Position numbers and translations under genes: made by a program. Positions 1-7,148 of a DNA stretch of 13,009 nt are shown one piece after another. The first letter of the stretch is position 1; each line of letters starts with the position of its first letter. Under the pieces are notes generated by a model. The model was given only the letters and a program-made list of their open reading frames with translations, had not been told where the DNA came from and did no database searches. The DNA comes from an uncultured Gemmataceae bacterium (lineage in GTDB: Bacteria; Planctomycetota; Planctomycetia; Gemmatales; Gemmataceae). The stretch lies in assembly GCA_937922175.1 (NCBI GenBank), contig CAKZUU010000246.1, positions 1 through 13,009 of the forward strand, written 5' to 3'.

Positions 1-315
1 TTCGCTCAAGTTCTCGACAAAGACTAACTGCGTGCTGCCAATCTCGATGACATCTTCGGGTGTCAAGACCGTCTCGTCCCGGATCGAGCGATTGTTCACT
101 CGAGTGCCGTTGAGACTGCCCAGATCGCGAAGATACCACCGGTCGTCGTGGGAGTAAACTTCGGCGTGTTCCCGGCTGCACATGTCATCCTTGAGGACGA
201 TGCGATTGGACATGGCACGGCCGATCGTGCACCGCGATCCGCTGCGCAACTGAAACACTTCCCCGAATCCGTCGGGTCGTCGCACAACCAGGTAGGCTGC
301 CGGTGCGTTAGACAT
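1..315 (-). CDS. FHA-domain protein, N-terminal part (runs off the left edge)
   Basis: The 105 visible codons stay open to the window edge and encode an almost complete forkhead-associated domain, a module that binds phosphothreonine peptides in signalling proteins. The hallmarks are seen directly: GR at residues 32-33, SN at 36-37, SREH at 47-50, and DLGSLNGTRVN at 64-74, which carries the conserved N-G-T turn. The domain sits at the very N-terminus with no signal peptide, so the protein should be cytoplasmic. Anything C-terminal (for example an effector or sigma-54 activator domain, both common in such proteins) lies outside the window. The start used is the ATG ending at 315; another in-frame ATG lies two codons upstream (319-321), and neither has a clear Shine-Dalgarno site. 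It lies 179 bases downstream of the GT-C gene on the same strand, so co-transcription is possible but unproven. The FHA call is firm; the role is unknown. Confidence 0.9.
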   Translation of the reverse strand, partial: MSNAPAAYLVVRRPDGFGEVFQLRSGSRCTIGRAMSNRIVLKDDMCSREHAEVYSHDDRWYLRDLGSLNGTRVNNRSIRDETVLTPEDVIEIGSTQLVFVENLSE

Positions 316-405
316 GGCCATCTACATGGGCCGTTGTGACCCAAAATCCCGAACCCCCAAGGAGGCGACGCGATGCCCTTCCACTCCGCTCTCGCACTTT
401 GCCTC

Positions 406-486
406 GCGTTGCTCTGCCGACAGCACTCGGCGATCGACCGCCCGGGACGGCTGCCAAGGAGCGACATCGAGTCGGCAGAGCGATGC
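406..486. repeat. Long inverted repeat just after the GT-C gene stop
   Basis: Positions 411-421 (GCTCTGCCGAC) and 471-481 (GTCGGCAGAGC) are perfect reverse complements separated by 49 bases. On the plus strand the helix extends outward to 406 and 486 through two G-U wobbles, giving about 16 pairs; on the minus strand those two positions become A-C mismatches. The right arm starts 9 bases from the stop codon of the GT-C gene (495-497). No T-run follows on the minus strand, so it is not a textbook intrinsic terminator. It may be a 3' stabilising structure, a processing site or part of a plus-strand RNA. Confidence 0.5.
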
Positions 487-494
487 TCTTGCAA

Positions 495-2012
495 CTAATA
501 GCGAATCCATCCGGCGCTTTCCATGACTTGGTACAACCAGGGGTGGCGCCAGGGGTTCCACGTAGGGAAAGCACATGAGAAAACGGAGACCGCGAAAACG
601 GCCAAAGAAATTGCCCGCCCGCCCCTCGTATGGCTTAACCGATCGGCCGCCGGAAGCCAGGCCAGTAACCAAATCGGCGTGAGCCACATCAACCAGCGCG
701 GGCCACTGGTCCAGCCTCCATAATTATTCGACCAAATCAAGTAAAAACCAATGACAACCACAGAGACACTGACAGCGACGGCGTAGAGAAATCGCGGAAA
801 CGGCCAGCCGACTCGCCGAGGCGCGGCGAAACTCATGAGGCTTCCCAGCCAGATGGGCGTCAAACTAAACCAGCCATGATGTCCGAACAGGAAATGAAAA
901 ACATAAGCGGCTCGGGATTCATGGAGCCATGCCCAGTCGATCCCGTTCTTGACCTGCCCGGGTGGCGCGGGCATCCAGTGACTGCCGGGATACCGATACC
1001 ACTCGCTGCTGACTTTTGAGTAAGCGGGCAGCCATTCGCCAATCGAAGATCGGTTGAGGATGAGAAGAAAGACGATCGGCAACGCGGCTGTCGGTAGGGT
1101 CCAACGCCAAGCGAGGCTGCCATGCCGATGGATGAAATAGAGCGCCACCAGCAAGGAGAAAATGGCGGCGGGAAGTTCGAGACACACCAAAAACCCGAGG
1201 AAGAGGCCGATCGTGATGAGCCGCCCGCGCGTCGGTTTTTCGTCGTTCCCCCAAACCCCATGGATGATCGCCATTGTCACGACCGCGGCAGGTACATGGT
1301 TGGTTAATGTGTTCGAGAACGTCGTGAGAAATGTGCCAAGGCAGCCCGAGGCGAACGTGATCAGAATGCCCCAGTCGGTTTTCCCATATCGCTCGACCCA
1401 CCGACGGAAAAGCCAGAGATAACCAAGCAGAGGAAATGCGTTGATCGTTAAAAGAATCGTTTTGACAACTCGGTGCGGATGTTCGGTGATCGACCAACCA
1501 AGAAGAGACTTCAAGGCGGCGTATTCGATAGCGGCGAGCAAGGTCAAGAGCGGCGGTTTGGTGGAATAGAATCGACCGGTTTTTGGATCCATCATCTTGT
1601 CGACGGTTCCCCAACCATCCTCGGCAATGATCCCGCGTTCGAAGCCCGCGCCACCGCGATATCGTTGGAGTTCGGGATCAAAGGTCCCCTCGCCGATCAC
1701 GAACGTTCCGTGATCCACCAAGGCGCGGACCGTGGCCCAGCGGGAGCGGTCGTTCGAGGAAAATGTGGGCATGGGTTGAGGCCGAGTTGTGGGCCAATTC
1801 CGGGACGGGGCCGGCGGACTCGTCTCGTGAACATTCCGGTGCAGACTTGGTTCCAACACAAGCTCCGCATTTCCGATCCGCGCCACCACCCAGGCCAACG
1901 TCGCGACCGTCAGCAGCGTCATCGCCGTCGAGCGCGTCGTGTTGTTCGGGGAACCGAATTCGGAATCAATGCGAGTTGGCTGCATGGATCGTCTCGGCAA
2001 TGCTGAATTCAT
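495..2012 (-). CDS. GT-C/ArnT-like polytopic membrane protein, probable glycosyltransferase
   Basis: A 505-residue integral membrane protein with roughly ten hydrophobic segments (about 31-47, 185-203, 213-231, 237-252, 265-293, 305-320, 380-396, 408-427, 441-457, 466-484). Its large extracytoplasmic region (about 80-180) carries SNDRSRWATVRALVDHGTF at 86-104 and YSTKPPL at 149-155. A Lys-Pro-Pro motif in the first large outer loop is typical of GT-C enzymes of the ArnT/PMT type (GT39/GT83), which use lipid-phosphate sugars as donors on the outer membrane face. The adjacent GT2 gene fits as donor synthase. I see no full family signature, so specificity and acceptor are unknown. The longest start (2012) overlaps the GT2 gene by 47 bases; ATGs at 1985 and 1922 are also in frame, 1922 lies directly before the first membrane segment, and none has a good Shine-Dalgarno site. 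Membrane protein certain, GT-C assignment likely. Confidence 0.75.
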   Translation of the reverse strand: MNSALPRRSMQPTRIDSEFGSPNNTTRSTAMTLLTVATLAWVVARIGNAELVLEPSLHRNVHETSPPAPSRNWPTTRPQPMPTFSSNDRSRWATVRALVDHGTFVIGEGTFDPELQRYRGGAGFERGIIAEDGWGTVDKMMDPKTGRFYSTKPPLLTLLAAIEYAALKSLLGWSITEHPHRVVKTILLTINAFPLLGYLWLFRRWVERYGKTDWGILITFASGCLGTFLTTFSNTLTNHVPAAVVTMAIIHGVWGNDEKPTRGRLITIGLFLGFLVCLELPAAIFSLLVALYFIHRHGSLAWRWTLPTAALPIVFLLILNRSSIGEWLPAYSKVSSEWYRYPGSHWMPAPPGQVKNGIDWAWLHESRAAYVFHFLFGHHGWFSLTPIWLGSLMSFAAPRRVGWPFPRFLYAVAVSVSVVVIGFYLIWSNNYGGWTSGPRWLMWLTPIWLLAWLPAADRLSHTRGGRAISLAVFAVSVFSCAFPTWNPWRHPWLYQVMESAGWIRY

Positions 2013-2925
2013 CTCGCTCGTGTGCCGTCAGCGCAGTAAGAAGTTCGGCGACGAATCCCATCGTCAACATCTGCAAGCCAAGTAATAACCCTGCGACCGA
2101 GTAGATCAGCAGCGGCCGCTGATGTAATGGCGGATAACTTCCGGGTTGCAACTCGTTGATGATCCAGGTGACTGCCAAATAGGTCATTCCGAGCGTGCCC
2201 AGGACGAAGGCAAGCAACCCGATCGTGCCCAGGATGTGTTGCGGCCGATGGCTGTAACTGGTGAGAAATTTCACGGTGAGCAAGTCGAGGAAGCCTTTCA
2301 CGATTCGTCCCAGGCCGTATTTGGACCGACCATGCAGACGTGGTCGATGCTGGATCTCCAATTCGCCGACGCGAAAACCCCGTGCCGCCGCGAGGACCGG
2401 GATGTAACGATGCAGTTCGCCGTAAACTCGAACCTCGCGAAAAACTTCGGCTCGATAACATTTCATGCCGCAATTGTGATCGTGGAGTCGAACTCCGGTG
2501 AGTCGACGAACAGCCCAATTGAAGATTCGACTGGAAAGAACCTTATGCCAAGGATCGTGCCGAATTCGCTTCCAACCGCTGACAACATCCAGCCCCTTGC
2601 TCAGGGCGTTCAAGAATCTCGGGATTTCGCGAGGATCATCTTGTAGATCGGCGTCGAGGGTGAGAACCGGATCTCCTCTCACGACCTGAAATCCGGCGGC
2701 GAGGGCTGCCGATTTGCCGAAGTTGCGTCGAAAACGGATGCCGCGCAAACGGGGACACTCCGCGGCGAGCTGGCGGATCGCCTCCCATGAGCCATCCGTG
2801 CTTCCGTCATCCACGAGGATCAGTTCTATTTCCAAATGGTGATCGCGAGCTGTGGAATGAATCTCGTCGACGAGTTGCCGTAGACTCTCACGTTCGTTAA
2901 AGACTGGAATCACGATGGAAATCAT
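1966..2925 (-). CDS. GT2 family glycosyltransferase, polyprenyl-phosphate sugar synthase type (DPM1/GtrB/ArnC-like)
   Basis: A 319-residue protein with an N-terminal GT-A domain and two C-terminal membrane helices (about 229-256 and 271-297), the layout of GtrB/ArnC-like enzymes that move a sugar from a nucleotide donor onto undecaprenyl or dolichyl phosphate at the inner membrane. Visible motifs: VIPVFNE at 5-11; VDDGSTDGS at 38-46, nucleotide binding; TLDADLQDDP at 89-98, containing the metal-binding acidic motif; and HRPRLHGRSKYG at 193-204, typical of the DPM-like branch. The length matches the family. Its ATG (2923-2925) overlaps the TGA of the upstream flippase-like gene in an ATGA, indicating translational coupling, and its end overlaps the start of the GT-C gene. 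It probably supplies the lipid-linked donor for the GT-C protein. The transferred sugar cannot be read from the sequence. Confidence 0.93.
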   Translation of the reverse strand: MISIVIPVFNERESLRQLVDEIHSTARDHHLEIELILVDDGSTDGSWEAIRQLAAECPRLRGIRFRRNFGKSAALAAGFQVVRGDPVLTLDADLQDDPREIPRFLNALSKGLDVVSGWKRIRHDPWHKVLSSRIFNWAVRRLTGVRLHDHNCGMKCYRAEVFREVRVYGELHRYIPVLAAARGFRVGELEIQHRPRLHGRSKYGLGRIVKGFLDLLTVKFLTSYSHRPQHILGTIGLLAFVLGTLGMTYLAVTWIINELQPGSYPPLHQRPLLIYSVAGLLLGLQMLTMGFVAELLTALTAHERDEFSIAETIHAANSH

Positions 2926-3881
2926 AGCCTAACTTTCTGTCGGATCATTCGGTCGCTGAGGAATGCCATCCCGGCCAACGTTAACTCAGTCAGAGTCCAC
3001 CAAAGACGAAGGCTCAACGCAACCACCGCCGCCAAGGCGTCTCCTTCGGGGCGATCCATCGACTGGGAGAGCGAAGCGGCTAATAATTGTTGTAACAAGG
3101 CATCGCGAACTCCCAAGCCGCCGGGCAGGGGCAAGGTGAGGAAGCCGGCAACGTAGGCGAAAGCCACATAGACTACGCACGTCAGCCAAGGAACGCCGTC
3201 GTGTCCGAAACCCAATAATGTGGCTCGGAGGCTCAATCCCAGAAACAGCCATCCGATACTGGTTTGCGCCAATCCTCGAAGAAGATCGGGTAATGTGAAC
3301 TGGGGCAACGGGGGGCTGTGAGGCGCCAGAAACGGACGAGCAGCACGACGGGCCAAGCGATTGAAGATGGCTGGGAAGATCGGCACTGTGGCTAGCGGGA
3401 GCAGGCCCAGCAGCATCCAACGATGCTGCGAAGGGATCTCGGCGGCGAGGGGAAAAAGAATGACTGCAAGCAGGCAACCGGACGCCATCGTCGTGAGAGT
3501 TTCGTAGACGGCGGTGACGGCAGCTACAGCAGGACGGACGCCGGAATCGTGAACCAGCCAGACGCGAAGCACGATGGCCAAGGCTTTGCCCGGCACGTAC
3601 TTACCAAGTTGGCTTTGGAAATAGGCTCGAACCGCCGCGCCCGGCTTGACGGGCTGATTCATCGTGGCCAAGAGTCGACACCAATACGCCCCCCATAATC
3701 CGAATGCCACGACATATCCACCGGCCGTACCCACCAGCCACTCGGGTCGAAGTGAAGGGGGATTCTCCCAAAGTTCCGGTCGGCGAAGCAAACGGGCAAA
3801 ATGCCAGCTTACCGCTCCGACGATCAGGCAAGCAACGATCCATCTCCCCACCTGGGCAATCTTCAGTCGATTCCGCCGCAT
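2922..3881 (-). CDS. Flippase-like membrane protein of the LPG synthase TM / UPF0104 (YbhN, AglD) family
   Basis: A 319-residue polytopic membrane protein with about 6-8 hydrophobic segments (for example 13-30, 48-72, 131-148, 155-172, 207-222, 232-252, 281-305). Two family signatures are visible: QLGKYVPGKA at 91-100 and PLPGGLGVRDALL at 251-263, the conserved blocks of the membrane domain shared by MprF flippases, YbhN and archaeal AglD-type proteins. It lacks the C-terminal synthase domain of MprF, so it is not a lysyl-PG synthase. Members often sit next to DPM-like glycosyltransferases, as here, and are thought to move lipid-linked substrates. The start is the ATG at 3881, giving an N-terminus with positive charges before the first helix; longer readings to 4106 would run into the divergent kinase gene and have no membrane-protein character. 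First gene of a three-gene operon, with an ATGA overlap to the next gene. Confidence 0.88.
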   Translation of the reverse strand: MRRNRLKIAQVGRWIVACLIVGAVSWHFARLLRRPELWENPPSLRPEWLVGTAGGYVVAFGLWGAYWCRLLATMNQPVKPGAAVRAYFQSQLGKYVPGKALAIVLRVWLVHDSGVRPAVAAVTAVYETLTTMASGCLLAVILFPLAAEIPSQHRWMLLGLLPLATVPIFPAIFNRLARRAARPFLAPHSPPLPQFTLPDLLRGLAQTSIGWLFLGLSLRATLLGFGHDGVPWLTCVVYVAFAYVAGFLTLPLPGGLGVRDALLQQLLAASLSQSMDRPEGDALAAVVALSLRLWWTLTELTLAGMAFLSDRMIRQKVRL

Positions 3882-3931
3882 GCCCCCGATTCTATATGTG
3901 CGGGCGCTCGGCGCCATCCTTTGAGAATCGG

Positions 3932-3937
3932 TACAAT
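3932..3937 (+). promoter_or_regulatory. Candidate -10 box for the histidine kinase operon
   Basis: TACAAT matches the TATAAT consensus at five of six positions and lies 17 bases before the first kinase ATG (3955), in the 73-base divergent gap between the flippase-like and kinase genes. No convincing -35 element is found 16-18 bases upstream. If used, the transcript would have a leader of only about ten bases, or about 22 if the second ATG (3967) is the true start. Confidence 0.3.
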
Positions 3938-3954
3938 GCAAACACTGCCTCCAG

Positions 3955-5322
3955 ATGAGCGTCGGTATGATTCGGAGCATCCGAACCCAATTCCTTCTGC
4001 CGTTGGCAATCTTGATGGTTGCCTTCGTCGCCATCTGTATTTGGACTGCCAAAAGCGCTGCCGACTCCGCTCGGCTTCGAGTGGTTCGGCAGATCGAAGG
4101 CGTCATCCGTGTCCTCGAAAACGCCTCGTTTCCCCTTAGTGATCAGGTCCTCCGTCAGATGAAAAATCTCTCCGGGGGGGAATTCATCCTTGAAGAACCC
4201 AGCGGGGCTCGTCGGGGAACCCTGGATGGCGATATTCAGCCGGTTTCAGATTCGGCGGCTTCGTGGTTCACGATCGCTCGACCCTGGGGGGATCGAGTTG
4301 TGGTGCAGGGGCGACGCTACCTTCGACGGAGTGTGGTGCTGACACCCCCCAGCCCCCAAGCACGAGCACGGCTCTCGATTCTGTATCCGGAGAGTCTGTG
4401 GGAAGAGGCGTTATGGCACGCGGTCCGACCCACGTTGCTGCTGGGGGCGGCGGGAGGCGTTTCCGCGGTTGTTCTCATGGTGATCGGAGCTCGGAGTGCG
4501 ATCCAGAGCTTACGCGAGTTGGAGCGGCGAACACGCCAAATTGCCGACGGCGATTTCCGCCCGGTGGCTTTGCCCCAGGGGCCGGACGAAATTCGGCGGT
4601 TAGCCGTTCATATCAACGACATGGCCAGCCGACTCCAGCAAATGAAAGAGGCGATCACCACCCTGGAGCGCGATCGTCTTCTGAGTCAAGTCACGAGTGG
4701 TTGGGCACATCAGTTGCGGAACGCCACCACCGGCGCTCGCTTGGCTCTTCAGATTCATGCCCAACATTGCCGCCATGACCCCGACTCGATGCAAGTCGCG
4801 GAACGGCAACTCGGACGCATCGAGCGGGATCTGCAACGGTTCCTTGATTGGAAGCGCGGCGTCATCCGCGAAGACGTATTTCCCGCAAAGCGCCTCATCG
4901 AGGAAACCGTCGAATTGGTCCGCCCCCGATGTCAACACGCGGGTATTCGTCTTTCGTGGCGGGTTTCGGACGATGCTTTGTTGAGTCTTCGGGGCGATTT
5001 CCACCAACTGACTCACCTGCTACTCAACATCGTTAACAACGCCCTCGATGCCGCGGGCCCCGGCGGATGGGTCGAAATCACGGTGCATCGCCAGGGTTCG
5101 ACTCTCGGCATCGATGTCGATGATAGTGGTCCCGGTCCCCCCGATGAAATTCAACAGCGTCTTTTCGAGCCGTTCGTAACTTCAAAACCCGGGGGAATCG
5201 GGCTGGGCTTGGCTTTTGCCGCCCAAGTCGCCGAGGCACATCGAGGGCGGATTTCCTGGAGTCGAACTCATGATGAGCGTACGCGCTTTCGCATCGAATT
5301 GCCGATCGAGACACCCGAATGA
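3955..5322 (+). CDS. Membrane sensor histidine kinase with HAMP region and atypical H-box
   Basis: A 455-residue kinase. A first membrane helix (about 12-32) and a second (about 159-178) enclose a roughly 125-residue extracytoplasmic sensor of unknown type; a HAMP-like linker spans about 179-235. The H-box is AHQLRNATTGARLALQ (251-266), with the probable phospho-acceptor His252. The usual HELRNPL context is changed: Gln replaces Glu and the Pro is absent. The ATPase domain shows the N-box HLLLNIVNNALDA (354-366), the G1 box DVDDSGPG (387-394), LFEPFVTS (403-410) and the glycine-rich GGIGLGLA (413-420). Its TGA overlaps the ATG of the response regulator in an ATGA, so the two are translated together and the regulator is its likely partner. 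An alternative start (ATG 3967) would remove four residues; neither has a clear Shine-Dalgarno site. The signal is unknown. Confidence 0.93.
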   Translation: MSVGMIRSIRTQFLLPLAILMVAFVAICIWTAKSAADSARLRVVRQIEGVIRVLENASFPLSDQVLRQMKNLSGGEFILEEPSGARRGTLDGDIQPVSDSAASWFTIARPWGDRVVVQGRRYLRRSVVLTPPSPQARARLSILYPESLWEEALWHAVRPTLLLGAAGGVSAVVLMVIGARSAIQSLRELERRTRQIADGDFRPVALPQGPDEIRRLAVHINDMASRLQQMKEAITTLERDRLLSQVTSGWAHQLRNATTGARLALQIHAQHCRHDPDSMQVAERQLGRIERDLQRFLDWKRGVIREDVFPAKRLIEETVELVRPRCQHAGIRLSWRVSDDALLSLRGDFHQLTHLLLNIVNNALDAAGPGGWVEITVHRQGSTLGIDVDDSGPGPPDEIQQRLFEPFVTSKPGGIGLGLAFAAQVAEAHRGRISWSRTHDERTRFRIELPIETPE

Positions 5323-6740
5323 GAGGTAAGCGGATTTTAATCATTGATGACGAAGAGGCGATCTGCTGGGCCTTACGCCGAGCTTTTGAACAAGCCGGGG
5401 CGACGGTTGCCCTCGCTGGGGCAGCGGAAGAGGGAATCCGACAGGCGCGCGACTTCCGACCCCATGCGATACTGCTGGACGTTCGGCTGCCCGGGATGGA
5501 CGGTTTGGACGCCCTGGCGTCTCTTCGCGCCCTGTTGCCTGACTGCCCGGTGGTTGTGATGACGGCGCACGGTCGGCTCTCCACGGCCGTGCGAGCTGTC
5601 GAAGGCGGCGCTTTCGATTACTTGGCAAAACCTTTCGACCTGGCACAGGTATTCGACATCGTCAAGCGGGCGTTGAGTCGCGGACGGCGGGGTGATTCCC
5701 CAACGGTGGATGAGTCGGACATCAGAGAGGAGATGATCGGCCGCAGTCCACCCATGCAAGAGGTCTTCAAACAGATTGCTCTGGTCGCCTCCACTGAAGT
5801 CAACGTTTTGATCACAGGGGAAAGCGGCACGGGAAAGGAACTGGTGGCGCGGGCGATTCATCGGCACAGCCTCCGTCGAGAGCAACCATTTATTCCGGTG
5901 CATATCGCCGCACTGAATCCCAACCTTGTGGAAAGTGAAATGTTCGGGCACGTGCGGGGAGCGTTCACTGGGGCGGCGGAATCGCGTCCCGGCTTGTTGA
6001 ACTTGGCGAATGGCGGAACGTTATTCCTCGACGAGTTAGCGGACATTCCCCTCGCAGTCCAAGCCAAACTGCTGCGGGTGCTCGAATTTCAGGAACTGAT
6101 TCCAGTTGGGAGCACCAAGCCTCAACCGTTGAACGTTCGAGTCGTTGCGGCCACGCATCAAGACTTGCCAACGGCGGTCCAACGAGGGGAATTCCGCCAT
6201 GACCTGTACTACCGGCTCAACAGCTTTCAACTCCGTTTGCCACCCTTGCGCGAGCGTGGCGATGATGTGGTGTTGCTGGCGTCACATTTTATCCGACGTA
6301 TGGCATCGAACTATCCTCCGTTGCCGGAAAAAACTGTGGAATATCTAAAACAGCGGTCATGGGCCGGTAACGTGCGTGAATTGCGACATGCCGTCGAGCA
6401 TGCGATGATCGTTGCCCGGGGTGAACCTCTCCGCCCCGATCATTTCCCTCCCCCGTTGTTGACCGCGACGACATCGACAACAACGGAGCGAATGACGGAA
6501 CTGATTCGTCAATGGGTCCAAGAGAAAGTCGCCGCGGCGGCCCCGTCGGAGCCGACGAACCTGCACGCGGCGTTGTCTGAGATTTTTGAAAATGCCTTGG
6601 TGGGAGAAGTCCTCCGATTGCTTCATGGCAACCGCTTGGGGGCGGCTCGCTGGTTAGGACTGGCGCGAGCCACCGTGCGCAAAATCGCGGCCCGAATTGG
6701 GTCGGAGGAAAAACATTTGCTCGGCGACAAAGAACGGTGA
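5319..6740 (+). CDS. NtrC-family sigma-54-dependent response regulator
   Basis: A 473-residue three-domain activator. Receiver domain (1-120): acidic pair D11-D12, phospho-acceptor Asp54 in LLDVRLPGMDG, Thr82, Lys104. AAA+ domain (about 138-380): Walker A GESGTGKE (167-174), GAFTGA sigma-54 contact loop intact at 214-219, Walker B GGTLFLDEL (232-240), arginine residues in FRHDLYYRLN (292-301), sensor II GNVREL (350-355). A Fis-type helix-turn-helix lies at about 427-460 (GNRLGAARWLGLARATVRK). All key residues are present, so it should bind sigma-54 RNA polymerase and hydrolyse ATP to open promoters once phosphorylated by the kinase encoded immediately upstream (ATGA overlap). It ends 5 bases from the convergent BON gene. 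No GG-N10-GC sigma-54 promoter was seen in the gaps I scanned by eye, so its targets are probably elsewhere. Confidence 0.96.
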   Translation: MRGKRILIIDDEEAICWALRRAFEQAGATVALAGAAEEGIRQARDFRPHAILLDVRLPGMDGLDALASLRALLPDCPVVVMTAHGRLSTAVRAVEGGAFDYLAKPFDLAQVFDIVKRALSRGRRGDSPTVDESDIREEMIGRSPPMQEVFKQIALVASTEVNVLITGESGTGKELVARAIHRHSLRREQPFIPVHIAALNPNLVESEMFGHVRGAFTGAAESRPGLLNLANGGTLFLDELADIPLAVQAKLLRVLEFQELIPVGSTKPQPLNVRVVAATHQDLPTAVQRGEFRHDLYYRLNSFQLRLPPLRERGDDVVLLASHFIRRMASNYPPLPEKTVEYLKQRSWAGNVRELRHAVEHAMIVARGEPLRPDHFPPPLLTATTSTTTERMTELIRQWVQEKVAAAAPSEPTNLHAALSEIFENALVGEVLRLLHGNRLGAARWLGLARATVRKIAARIGSEEKHLLGDKER

Positions 6741-6757
6741 ACCTTTTAATTGTTCAC
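6737..6757. terminator. Weak inverted repeat between convergent regulator and BON genes
   Basis: GTGAAC (6737-6742) and GTTCAC (6752-6757) pair perfectly around a 9-base A/T-rich loop. The repeat spans the TGA of the response regulator and the TAA of the BON gene. The six-base stem is short and no clear U-tract follows in either direction, so a bidirectional terminator is only a possibility. Confidence 0.25.
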
Positions 6758-6958
6758 TACGATCCGATTCAGCAGTCGCCGGGTTCCCAAACACGGGCGA
6801 ACCGTTTCCTGAGCAAGCTGTTTCAGGAAGTACGTGGGAACCGTTCCTTCAAGCACCACTTCCTTCTCGTTTTCTTCGACGTGCAAACGACGCAGCAGGG
6901 GTTGTTGACTTTGACCTAACACGTCCGCAATTGAAGGTTGCAGCACCGTGATTGACAT
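6746..6958 (-). CDS. Small BON-domain protein (70 aa)
   Basis: A 70-residue protein that is essentially a single BON-like fold, without a signal peptide or membrane helix. The pattern seen is LLRRLHVEEN (21-30), EVVLEGTVPTYFLKQLAQE (33-51), then a basic segment and RIVV near the C-terminus. The hydrophobic strand, the Leu-Glu-Gly-Thr-Val turn and the following helix match BON domains, which bind membranes or lipids in osmotic-shock proteins and secretins. Short single-domain members are common in planctomycetes (my recollection, not searched). The start at 6958 is fixed by GGAGG seven bases upstream; a longer reading from 6979 lacks this and would bury the ribosome site. Transcription probably starts near 7113. 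It is convergent with the response regulator (5-base gap) and lies downstream of the PfkB operon with its own promoter. Cellular role unknown. Confidence 0.8.
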   Translation of the reverse strand: MSITVLQPSIADVLGQSQQPLLRRLHVEENEKEVVLEGTVPTYFLKQLAQETVRPCLGTRRLLNRIVVNN

Positions 6959-6965
6959 GGACAAG

Positions 6966-6970
6966 CCTCC
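6966..6970 (-). promoter_or_regulatory. Shine-Dalgarno site of the BON gene
   Basis: GGAGG on the minus strand, seven bases before the ATG at 6958. It is one of the best ribosome sites in the window and decides the start of the BON gene in favour of 6958 over the upstream ATG at 6979. Confidence 0.75.
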
Positions 6971-6979
6971 ATGTATCAA

Positions 6980-7006
6980 GGCGAATCGCCCAACGATCCC
7001 TTCGCC
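6980..7006 (-). repeat. Leader hairpin proximal to the BON start
   Basis: GGCGAA and TTCGCC arms (6980-6985 and 7001-7006) pair around a 15-base loop in the predicted BON leader, ending about ten bases before the Shine-Dalgarno site. The stem is short and has only modest support by itself; it is listed because a longer stem lies upstream in the same leader. Confidence 0.3.
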
Positions 7007-7040
7007 AGGCGGGTTTGCCGGACGAATCCATCATGCCGAG

Positions 7041-7079
7041 GTAGATCCACTTCCCGCCTCCTGCTGGCTGTGAATCTAC
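7041..7079 (-). repeat. Leader hairpin with 10-bp stem and AGGAGG in the loop
   Basis: On the minus strand GTAGATTCAC (7079-7070) pairs with GTGGATCTAC (7050-7041): nine Watson-Crick pairs and one U-G wobble, around a 19-base purine-rich loop that contains AGGAGG. On the plus strand the wobble is a C-A mismatch, so the fold favours minus-strand RNA, the direction of the predicted BON transcript. It could be a regulatory leader element or protein-binding site. No known riboswitch family was recognised. Confidence 0.4.
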
Positions 7080-7119
7080 GGGACAAACCACATCCACCTT
7101 AAAGGCTGGCTGCAAGGTT

Positions 7120-7148
7120 ATGCTAGAAGACGGCACGCGAAATTTCAA
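7120..7148 (-). promoter_or_regulatory. Predicted sigma-70-type promoter for the BON gene
   Basis: On the minus strand TTGAAA (7148-7143, five of six matches to TTGACA), a 17-base spacer and TAGCAT (7125-7120, four of six matches to TATAAT). The start of transcription would be near 7113, giving a leader of about 155 bases. It lies in the 247-base gap after the PfkB stop, where an own promoter for the BON gene is expected. Confidence 0.5.

Noticed and set aside
406..486. tRNA or intrinsic terminator at the long inverted repeat
   Set aside because: No cloverleaf with T-loop or anticodon arm pattern is seen, and no T-run follows the stem on either strand.
1473..2006. Open reading frame on the plus strand (177 codons)
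   Set aside because: Antisense to the GT-C gene and without recognisable features; explained by codon use of the membrane protein.
3882..4106. N-terminal extension of the flippase-like gene by 75 codons
   Set aside because: It would overlap the divergent kinase gene by about 150 bases, and the extension has no family resemblance; the ATG at 3881 gives a normal membrane protein start.
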